From Quisquiliibacterium sp. (lineage in GTDB: Bacteria; Pseudomonadota; Gammaproteobacteria; Burkholderiales; Burkholderiaceae_E), in assembly GCA_023257915.1 (NCBI GenBank), contig JALRBB010000148.1, forward strand, positions 1 through 14,697: DNA of 14,697 nucleotides, given 5' to 3'. Positions 7,131-12,701 of the stretch are shown here, one piece after another; positions within the stretch are counted from its first letter, which is position 1, and each line of letters opens with the position of its first letter. The translations under genes and the position numbers were made by a program. The notes under the pieces are model-generated. The model was not told the origin of the DNA. It saw only the letters and a list, made by a program, of their open reading frames with translations, and searched no databases.

Positions 7131-7270
7131 GTTACCGCGACGCCCCTGTCAGCCACGAGCGGTCGGGGCGATAAATTTCCAGGCCGGCGTGCGCCGCATA
7201 GCTGTGCGCAACTGCGCGATTGCGATACGACAAGGACAGCCGGCACCGACCGGCGTAGCATCAAACCAAT

Positions 7271-7310
7271 GCGCTAACGAGCGCCAACCACGAACAGCGC
7301 CAACGAGCGC
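7271..7310. repeat. 14-bp direct repeat pair before the coiled-coil gene
   Basis: GCGCTAACGAGCGC at 7271-7284 and GCGCCAACGAGCGC at 7297-7310 differ at one base and start 26 bases apart; a partial copy GCGCCAACCACGA sits between them at 7281-7293. The second copy ends 13 bases before the GGGAGG ribosome site. A two-site activator or repressor element, or replication slippage, could explain it. Confidence 0.5.
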
Positions 7311-7332
7311 TCATCATCAACAGGGAGGCAAC

Positions 7333-7644
7333 TTGACCCAAAACACTTCTCGAGATCACGCGCCAGGCGCGAATGTCGACCTTGCGGACGTCGCACGCTT
7401 GGTCGAGCAACTTGAAAAGGACCTGGCGCTGGCTCGCAGCGGAGCGCGCGATCTGCAAACCCTGCGCGACGAAGTCGAGCGGCTGCGCGACGCGTTGGCC
7501 GCCAGCAGTACAGTAGACCGGGACGTGCATGAGGGCTTGCACGGGCTGCGCGAGCGCTTCGCCGCGATCGGCGATGAACTATTTGACGACGCGGTGACCG
7601 CGAGCCGCTACGCGGCCTGGATCGGCAAACTGCTGGGACTGTAA
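7333..7644 (+). CDS. Small predicted coiled-coil protein of unknown function
   Basis: 103 residues from TTG 7333, which has GGGAGG 4 bases upstream; the reading frame has no Met codon within this protein, so the start is non-ATG. I do not recognise the family. Residues 15-57 form strong heptad-rich helix (VARLVEQLEKDL, LQTLRDEVERLRDALAA), followed by a second helix with HEGLHGLRERFAAIGDELF (66-84) and a conserved-looking end RYAAWIGKLLGL. No signal peptide or membrane helix, so it is probably cytosolic and oligomeric. It diverges from the second dioxygenase and converges on the flavodoxin gene. Frame-consistent codon use and the ribosome site support a real gene; function should not be guessed. 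Confidence 0.7.
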   Translation: MTQNTSRDHAPGANVDLADVARLVEQLEKDLALARSGARDLQTLRDEVERLRDALAASSTVDRDVHEGLHGLRERFAAIGDELFDDAVTASRYAAWIGKLLGL

Positions 7645-7679
7645 CTCGCGAGCGCAAGCCAGGTTGTTGCAGCCGTTTC

Positions 7680-7701
7680 GGGGGAGGCCCTCATCTCCCC
7701 C
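7680..7701. terminator. Convergent-end hairpin
   Basis: GGGGGAG (7680-7686) and CTCCCCC (7695-7701), a perfect 7-bp stem with eight-base loop, 35 bases after the coiled-coil gene stop and between two converging genes. There is no T-run; the stem position suits a terminator or RNA 3' end structure for either strand. Confidence 0.4.
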
Positions 7702-7738
7702 TGAGCGATCCCCTAAGCGATCCCCTGAGCGAGCCCCT
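7698..7738. repeat. 12-bp tandem repeat, about 3.4 copies
   Basis: CCCCTGAGCGAT (7698), CCCCTAAGCGAT (7710), CCCCTGAGCGAG (7722) and a partial CCCCT (7734). It starts inside the 3' arm of the hairpin and ends at the stop codon of the flavodoxin-fold gene. A small minisatellite that could vary in copy number between strains by slippage. A multiple of three, it would not shift a frame that ran through it. Confidence 0.7.
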
Positions 7739-8286
7739 CACCAAAGCCCGAGTGACAGGCCGGTTGCAATCGCCTCGCCCAGCTCTGCGGCGCGGGCGAG
7801 CGCATCCGGCGCGATGCGCTTTGGCGCAAGGATCTCGCGAGCCCGTTGTGCGCCCACATTGACCACCAGCGGCTCGGCGATCCGGCGCAGGCGCAGGCCG
7901 GTTGCGATACGCTCGACTTGCCGCACCGCGCCCTGCCCGTCTGACCCGGCGCACACGATCAGCGCGTACGGCCTTCCAGCAACACGGTCGAGCGCCGCGT
8001 AATAGCTGCGATCGAAGAAATCCTTCATCACACCAGCCATTGAGCCAAGGTTTTCGGGCGTGGCGAACAGCACTGCGCTGGCCGCGAGCAGATCGCCACC
8101 ATCGGCCTCGCGCGCCTCGCGAAGCACAACCTCGACACGGCGTAACCCTTCATTTCCGGATGCGCAGGATGCTCGTCGCGCAGCCTCGCTCGCGGCGAGC
8201 GCCAGTTGGCGCGTGCCGCCCGTCATCGAGCTGTAGAGCAACAGCAAACGTGCTGCAGGTTCGATCGGAGCGTCGGTCGGATTCAT
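7738..8286 (-). CDS. Flavodoxin-fold / NAD(P)H-dependent FMN reductase-like protein
   Basis: 182 residues from ATG 8286, a size normal for flavodoxin-fold proteins. The FMN-phosphate loop is visible as LLLYSSMTGGTRQLA (15-29), followed by VLFATPENLGSMAGVMKDFFDRSY (72-95), the WrbA/FMN-reductase type of second loop with its ENLGSM..MKDFFDR core, and RPYALIVCAGSDGQGA (105-120). Upstream in-frame ATGs at 8406 and 8430 would add residues with no flavodoxin character and would run across the shared promoter; a perfect -10 TATAAT on this strand at 8359-8354 also favours 8286. The ribosome site before 8286 is poor, so the start is moderately sure. It probably binds FMN in the cytosol; electron partner unknown. 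Confidence 0.82.
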   Translation of the reverse strand: MNPTDAPIEPAARLLLLYSSMTGGTRQLALAASEAARRASCASGNEGLRRVEVVLREAREADGGDLLAASAVLFATPENLGSMAGVMKDFFDRSYYAALDRVAGRPYALIVCAGSDGQGAVRQVERIATGLRLRRIAEPLVVNVGAQRAREILAPKRIAPDALARAAELGEAIATGLSLGLW

Positions 8287-8332
8287 GCCGTCATCAAAAG
8301 TGACCGTCGCCGGCGCAGCGCGTGCATCGGTT

Positions 8333-8361
8333 CCGACATCGGCCTTGCGCTCGATTATAGT
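8333..8361. promoter_or_regulatory. Symmetric divergent promoter of the flavodoxin and acyltransferase genes
   Basis: Plus strand: -35 CCGACA (8333-8338), 17-base spacer, -10 TATAGT (8356-8361), leading to the acyltransferase at 8405. Minus strand: a perfect -10 TATAAT at 8359-8354, overlapping the plus -10, about 68 bases before the flavodoxin ATG; its -35 is unclear. The overlapping pair reads ATTATAGT on one strand and ACTATAAT on the other, the kind of -10 symmetry reported for bidirectional bacterial promoters. Confidence 0.5.
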
Positions 8362-8404
8362 GAGCGGCTGTCGCGGCTCGAATGCCGCAAACCAGTGATC
8401 GTTC

Positions 8405-8995
8405 ATGCTGCCAACCCCTGGAGATCGCATCCCCCGCCGTCAGTTCGGCCTGCTCAGGGCATTGGGCCGTCTGTCGCTTCGCGCCAGTGGCTGGCGGATC
8501 GTGGGTCAGATGCCGAATCTGTCGCATGTGATCGCAGTAGTCGCTCCGCACTCGTCGAACTGGGACTTCGTGCACGGAATTTCAGCCGTGCTGGCGCTCG
8601 AGCTCAAAGTGCAATTTCTGGCCAAACACACGCTTTTTCAGGGCCCCTGGGGAGGTGCGCTGCGCTGGCTGGGGGGCGTCCCGGTCAATCGCACCGACCC
8701 GCAGGACCTCGCTGAGCGCGTCGCCCAGTCCATCATGCAGGCCGAGCACATGTGGCTGGGCATCACACCGGAAGGCACCCGCACTGCCGGCGCCACATTC
8801 AAGTCGGGGTTCCTGCGAATCGCGCGCGCGTCCGGAGCGCCGATCGTACCGGTTTCGTTCAATTACCGGACCCGGGTCATCGAGTTTCATCCGGTGTTCG
8901 AACTGAGTTCGGATCCCGCTGCAGACCTCACCGCACTTAGCGACTTGCTACTGACCCGGGGCTGTCGCCGCGAGCACGCGAGGCTTGACATCTGA
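8405..8995 (+). CDS. PlsC-family acyltransferase (lysophospholipid acyltransferase-like)
   Basis: 196 residues, matching the short PlsC-like acyltransferases that transfer an acyl chain to a lysophospholipid or other hydroxyl acceptor at the inner membrane. The four family blocks are present in order: the catalytic HX4D as His49-SSNW-Asp54, block II LAKHTLFQGPWGGALRWLGG (72-91) ending in VPVNR, block III as TPEGTR (121-126), and block IV IVPVSFNY (147-154). There is no long N-terminal membrane helix. ATG 8405 has no strong ribosome site, but the predicted start of transcription is about 38 bases upstream. It diverges from the flavodoxin gene and converges on the AtuA-like gene with 26 bases between stops. 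Family is sure; acceptor is unknown. Confidence 0.87.
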   Translation: MLPTPGDRIPRRQFGLLRALGRLSLRASGWRIVGQMPNLSHVIAVVAPHSSNWDFVHGISAVLALELKVQFLAKHTLFQGPWGGALRWLGGVPVNRTDPQDLAERVAQSIMQAEHMWLGITPEGTRTAGATFKSGFLRIARASGAPIVPVSFNYRTRVIEFHPVFELSSDPAADLTALSDLLLTRGCRREHARLDI

Positions 8996-9021
8996 TCGAC
9001 TAGGAATCGGCCGTCCGCGAC

Positions 9022-10818
9022 TCAGGCCGCGCGCGGTGGCGCAAGCTCCGGCGGGACCGGCACAGGCATGCACAGCAGTACCTGCGCAAACGCCTTGGCC
9101 AGGTTGTCGGTGCGCAGCGACGCCATACCGCCGCCGCCGAGAACATCATGCAGCACGAAGTTCATCGCATTGCAGCCTGGCAGATCGAAGCGCTCAACCC
9201 GGCTCGGCGCATTGTGCGCAAACCACTCGGCAACCCGTTGTGGCGTCAGCCAGGCACTCAAGCACGGCAGGTACTCGGGCGCACGGGCGATGATGCCGAT
9301 ATTGGCCTTGTCACCTTTATCCCCGGAACGGCCATGCGCGATCCGCGCAAGCGGCAGCATCGGCCAGTCCGGATCCGGCGAACGCTGCAACGCGCCATAG
9401 CGGTTGGAGTCCGGCAGCACAGCTGGATCGAAGCCGCCGCCACAGGGGATAGCGACCGCACTGCGCTCGCCGTCGATGTCGAGTTCGACGGGTACCCGAT
9501 CCTTGGCAAGCAGGAACGAGAACAACCGGATCACCGGCGAAGGAGTCGGCCTGCCGCCGATCAGACCGGTCGTGCCAGGCGACATCGAGGTGCCTGAGGG
9601 CGCGTACTCGCGCGCGAACAGATCCAGACTTGCCCGGGACTGCGCCTTGACCGCGATCTTGAGCACCACTTCGCGCGCGTCGGGGCGCGCAGCCTTGCCG
9701 AACATGTCCTCGGCACCCAGCACCTCGATGCGCGTTTCGGTATACGCGGGCAGTCCAAGTCGCTCGAGCATGCGCGAGGTGCGCTTGAGCAAGGCCTCGC
9801 CGGTGCGACGCGCCTTGGCCGCTGCATCTTCGCCGCCAATGACCAGCACTGCAATATTCCGGTAGCCGTCGGCAAAGGTCGCACTAACCTTGTAGGTCGA
9901 GGTCGGTGCCATGCCCCTCGCGCCAGTGACGCGCACCCGCTCCGGTCCGATCTGCTCGAAGCGGACATCCGTGAAGTCGCAGGTGACGTCGGGCACCAGG
10001 TAGGCACGCGGATCGCCGATCTCGTAGAGCAGTTGTTCGCTGACCGTCTGCGTGGTCACCAGCCCGCCGGTGCCGGCCGGCTTGGTGATCGTGAAGCTGC
10101 CGTCTGCACTTGCCTCAAGGATCGGAAAACCGATGTTGTCCCAATCGGGAACCGTGTTCCAATCCGTGAACAGCCCGCCGGTGCATTGCGCCCCACATTC
10201 CACCAGATGCCCGGCCAGCGTTCCCTGAGCCAGGCGATCATAGTCATCGTCGCGCCAGCCGAATTCATGCATCAGCACCCCGAGTGTGACCGCCGAGTCG
10301 ACGCAGCGCCCGGTGATCACCACATCGCAACCGGCGTCCAGCGCCCTGGCGATCGGCAACGCTCCGAGATACGCGTTGACGCTGGCGAGCCGCGGCGGAA
10401 ACGCGGCGCCAGAAAACATTTCTGTCGTCAGATCGTTGCGAAACTCCTCACTGCGCGCCGCCAGATCGTCGCCAAGCACCACCCCGATCCGCAGCGGCAC
10501 ACCAAGTTCCTCGGCAACGCGCGCCAGCGCATCGCGACAGGCGAGCGGATTGACGCCGCCGGCGTTGGCCACGACCTTGACACCTTGGGCCCGGATCTGC
10601 GCCAGCAGCGACTTCATCGTGATTTGTACGAAATCGGTCGCATATCCGAACGATGGATCCTTGGCCCGCGCCGCCGCCATGATCGACATCGTGACTTCGG
10701 CCAGATAGTCGAACACCAGGTACTGCACCTGGCCGCTATCGAGCAGTTGCGGCGCGGCGACTGCGGTGTCGCCCCAGAATCCCGAGGCGCTTCCGATGCG
10801 AACAATCTTTTGATTCAT
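9022..10818 (-). CDS. atuA: AtuA-like protein (acyclic terpene utilisation family, DUF1446)
   Basis: 598 residues from ATG 10818, where AAGGGG lies 6 bases upstream; a TTG at 10833 in the same frame is less likely. The N-terminal AtuA domain (about 5-445) shows IGSASGFWGDT (8-18), VVANAGGVNP (82-91) and CDVVITGRCVDSAVTLG (164-180). The C-terminal AtuA-associated domain (about 488-585) shows ARIAHGRSGDKGDKANIGII (491-510) and HDVLGGGGMASLRTDNLAKA (557-576). In Pseudomonas atuA belongs to the citronellol/geraniol catabolic operon, but to my knowledge its biochemical activity is not established. Here it lies 19 bases behind the TetR gene on the same strand, opposite the SDR-carboxylase genes, which differs from the single atuABCD... 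operon. Family membership is sure; function is not. Confidence 0.92.
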   Translation of the reverse strand: MNQKIVRIGSASGFWGDTAVAAPQLLDSGQVQYLVFDYLAEVTMSIMAAARAKDPSFGYATDFVQITMKSLLAQIRAQGVKVVANAGGVNPLACRDALARVAEELGVPLRIGVVLGDDLAARSEEFRNDLTTEMFSGAAFPPRLASVNAYLGALPIARALDAGCDVVITGRCVDSAVTLGVLMHEFGWRDDDYDRLAQGTLAGHLVECGAQCTGGLFTDWNTVPDWDNIGFPILEASADGSFTITKPAGTGGLVTTQTVSEQLLYEIGDPRAYLVPDVTCDFTDVRFEQIGPERVRVTGARGMAPTSTYKVSATFADGYRNIAVLVIGGEDAAAKARRTGEALLKRTSRMLERLGLPAYTETRIEVLGAEDMFGKAARPDAREVVLKIAVKAQSRASLDLFAREYAPSGTSMSPGTTGLIGGRPTPSPVIRLFSFLLAKDRVPVELDIDGERSAVAIPCGGGFDPAVLPDSNRYGALQRSPDPDWPMLPLARIAHGRSGDKGDKANIGIIARAPEYLPCLSAWLTPQRVAEWFAHNAPSRVERFDLPGCNAMNFVLHDVLGGGGMASLRTDNLAKAFAQVLLCMPVPVPPELAPPRAA

Positions 10819-10837
10819 CTGCCGCCCCTTCAATGCG

Positions 10838-11521
10838 TCATCGTCGCTGCGTCAATATCGATTCGATTCGCTCGAGCCGCTCGCGCAGATCGGCAATCTC
10901 GTCGGCGCGAGAGACAGGCTCCGCGCGCTCATGCGGCGCCCATCCAGACATCATCATGCCAACGATCTGCTCAGCATTAGCCGCCGCATCAATTCGCCGA
11001 TTGCGTCCGAGTTCATTCCAGACCAGATGCTCGATTCCGCCGAACAGCATGTCGCGCGCCATCGTGGTGTTCAGATCGGCACGCAACTCGCCGCGCGCGA
11101 TGCCATCGACAAGTGTGCGCAGCAGCAATTGGCTATATCGTCGGTTCAGTGTGTGCAGCTTCGAGCCGAAGTAGTCGCGATGCCCGCGCGCTTCGCGAAT
11201 GATCATGCGCGAGACGCCGGGATCGTCGACCGCGATCTGCAAGTGCCTTGCGACCAGAAAATACAGTCGATCTCGGGTACTGCGGATTGCCTGCAAGCGC
11301 GGCTCGATATCGGCGATCAGGCGGTCGTAGTAGTCAGCGAGTACCGCGTCGAACAGCTCGCGCTTGTTGCGAAAGTAAGTGTAGATCGTGCCTTCGACGC
11401 AATCGGCACGCGATGCAATTTCACCGATCGAAGCGTCTTCGTAGGCGTGTGCGGAAAAGACCTGATGGGCCGCAGCAAGAATCTCGCTGCGCCGCGCAGC
11501 CTTGCGGCGCTTGGCCGGCAT
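10838..11521 (-). CDS. TetR-family repressor, AtuR-like by context
   Basis: 227 residues from ATG 11521 (GAGGG 5 bases upstream, then MPAKRRKAARRSEIL); in-frame ATGs at 11536 and 11599 lack ribosome sites. The TetR DNA-binding domain occupies about 11-57: RSEILAAAHQVFSAHAYEDA, then SIGEIASRADCVEGTIYTYF and RNKRELF, with the recognition helix around residues 43-50. Residues 70-200 form the helical ligand/dimer domain, and a charged helical tail DEIADLRERLERIESIL ends the protein. It is first in a two-gene unit with atuA and divergent from the SDR/carboxylase/dehydrogenase genes. Two matching inverted repeats in the gap suggest it represses both directions until a pathway acyl-CoA or acid relieves it; that is inferred from AtuR. 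Family is sure. Confidence 0.9.
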   Translation of the reverse strand: MPAKRRKAARRSEILAAAHQVFSAHAYEDASIGEIASRADCVEGTIYTYFRNKRELFDAVLADYYDRLIADIEPRLQAIRSTRDRLYFLVARHLQIAVDDPGVSRMIIREARGHRDYFGSKLHTLNRRYSQLLLRTLVDGIARGELRADLNTTMARDMLFGGIEHLVWNELGRNRRIDAAANAEQIVGMMMSGWAPHERAEPVSRADEIADLRERLERIESILTQRR

Positions 11522-11641
11522 CTGACCCTCGCTCATCGTCGATCGACACACGCGGTCGGCAGCCGCGCTCTGCGGGCGGCGCCCTCGAGGATCCGACATG
11601 CCGGGACCATTCGCATCAAGGGTGCTGGATCAAGCTTGTAA

Positions 11642-11654
11642 TGAATACAGTTCA
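11642..11654. promoter_or_regulatory. Candidate TetR operator 1, TGAA-N5-TTCA
   Basis: TGAATACAGTTCA, a 13-bp inverted repeat with 4-bp arms and a 5-base centre, over the predicted start point of the TetR-atuA transcript. It matches operator 2 in arm sequence and spacing. Confidence 0.55.
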
Positions 11655-11741
11655 CTTTCAGAATATCGGTTTATTTCCCTTACAAATTGAGAACTATTGC
11701 TGCATCGCAACTTGACCTCTCGGTCGATTAAAACAGATTAT

Positions 11742-11754
11742 TGAACGTCATTCA
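11742..11754. promoter_or_regulatory. Candidate TetR operator 2, TGAA-N5-TTCA
   Basis: TGAACGTCATTCA, same architecture as operator 1; its arms extend to ATTGAA/TTCAAT (11740-11756). It begins directly after the -10 element of the SDR promoter and lies exactly 100 bases from operator 1. AtuR of Pseudomonas aeruginosa is reported, from memory, to bind two 13-bp inverted repeats in the atuR-atuA gap. Confidence 0.6.
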
Positions 11755-11781
11755 ATCATTGCTGCAGGCCAGGGAACGCCG

Positions 11782-12690
11782 ATGAGTCAGACAACTGCCA
11801 GCTCGCAATCCGCAGCGTTCCGCTCGATCTTCCGGCCCGGACTGTTTCAGGATCAGTGCATCATCGTTACCGGTGGCGGCTCGGGGATCGGGCGCTGCAC
11901 CGCGCATGAACTCGCGGCGCTGGGCGCACGTGTCGCGCTGATCGGACGTACCGAACAAAAGCTTGAGCAGGTCGCCCGTGAGATCACCCATGCTGGCGGC
12001 CAGGCCAGCATCCACCCACTCGACATCCGCGATGAAGACGGCGTGCGCGCGGGCGTCGACGCAATCCTGGCCAGGCATGGACGCATTGACGCGCTGGTCA
12101 ACAACGCCGGTGGGCAGTTTCCGGCACCGCTGGAAAAAATCAGCACCCGCGGGTGGGAAGCGGTCGTACGCAACAACCTCACCGGCGGCTTTCTGATGTC
12201 GCGCGAGGTGTACAACCGCTGCATGGCAGAGCATGGCGGCGCCATCGTCAACATCATCGCTGACATCTGGGGCGGCATGCCAACCATGGGCCACTCGGGC
12301 GCCGCAAGGGCCGGGATGCTGAACCTGACTGAGACCGCCGCCTGCGAATGGGGCGCCAATGGCGTGCGCGTCAACGCAGTCGCCCCTGGATGGATCGCCT
12401 CCAGTGGGCTAGACACCTATGATGAGGCGACGCGCGCCGGCATGCGCCGTTTGCATGGCGTCGTGCCACTGCGACGCTTTGGCACTGAAAGCGAGGTGTC
12501 GGCGGCGATCGTCTTTTTGCTGTCTCCGGCGGCGACCTTCATCACCGGCAGCTGCATTCGGGTTGACGGTGGCGTGCCCAACGCCAGGCACACGCACACA
12601 CCGGCCAAGGCCGCCCGACACAGCGACGCGACGCGGGCATTCGATGGATTTCACCTGGCCAGCCGCCCCAAGGCACTCGACGGACTCTGA
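11782..12690 (+). CDS. atuB: Short-chain dehydrogenase/reductase, AtuB / trans-2-enoyl-CoA reductase-like
   Basis: 302 residues with a Rossmann fold: TGGGSGIG nucleotide motif (30-37), DIRDEDG (81-87), NNAGG (107-111) and VNAVAPGWIASSGL (197-210). The usual YxxxK is replaced by HSGAAR (171-176) in a GHSGAARAGMLNLT segment. Human peroxisomal trans-2-enoyl-CoA reductase has an almost identical HSGAARAGVYNLTKSL stretch as I remember it, so this is a lineage feature and not damage, and points to an acyl-CoA rather than a simple alcohol substrate. The C-terminal tail from about 268 (rich in His, Ala, Arg) goes beyond the SDR core. AGGGAA lies 7 bases before ATG 11782. First gene of the rightward unit, 11 bases ahead of the carboxylase. 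The atuB name rests on context plus similarity. Confidence 0.85.
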   Translation: MSQTTASSQSAAFRSIFRPGLFQDQCIIVTGGGSGIGRCTAHELAALGARVALIGRTEQKLEQVAREITHAGGQASIHPLDIRDEDGVRAGVDAILARHGRIDALVNNAGGQFPAPLEKISTRGWEAVVRNNLTGGFLMSREVYNRCMAEHGGAIVNIIADIWGGMPTMGHSGAARAGMLNLTETAACEWGANGVRVNAVAPGWIASSGLDTYDEATRAGMRRLHGVVPLRRFGTESEVSAAIVFLLSPAATFITGSCIRVDGGVPNARHTHTPAKAARHSDATRAFDGFHLASRPKALDGL

Positions 12691-12701
12691 GAACGGCAAG
12701 C

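Larger units (their letters stand above)
7070..7332. promoter_or_regulatory. Divergent region between the second dioxygenase and the coiled-coil gene
   Basis: 263 bases without a gene. It holds a perfect inverted repeat with 8-bp arms ATGCCTGC/GCAGGCAT around CGGGCA (7109-7130), about 40 bases before the dioxygenase start and so in its leader or promoter; and a 14-bp direct repeat GCGC(T/C)AACGAGCGC at 7271-7284 and 7297-7310, just before the coiled-coil gene. No clear -35/-10 pair is visible on either strand. Confidence 0.4.
11522..11781. promoter_or_regulatory. Divergent control region between the TetR and SDR genes
   Basis: 260 bases, with 11640-11760 distinctly AT-rich against the surrounding GC-rich DNA. 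Plus strand: -35 TTGACC (11712-11717), 18-base spacer, -10 GATTAT (11736-11741), predicting a start near 11748, inside operator 2. Minus strand: -10-like TATTCT (11665-11660) with a TTTGTA 15 bases before it, predicting a start near 11653, inside operator 1. Each promoter thus has its start point covered by one operator, as expected of repression. Confidence 0.55.

Noticed and set aside
7070..7264. N-terminal extension of the second dioxygenase to ATG 7264
   Set aside because: The 65 extra residues do not resemble the family, cross the 8-bp-arm inverted repeat, and bypass the strong ribosome site before TTG 7069.
6547..7332. Plus-strand extension of the coiled-coil ORF
   Set aside because: It is antisense to the second dioxygenase and Arg/Ala-rich; GGGAGG and the change to heptad-rich sequence mark TTG 7333 as the start.
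7698..7738. CRISPR array
   Set aside because: Units are 12 bp and directly adjacent without spacers; this is a simple tandem repeat.
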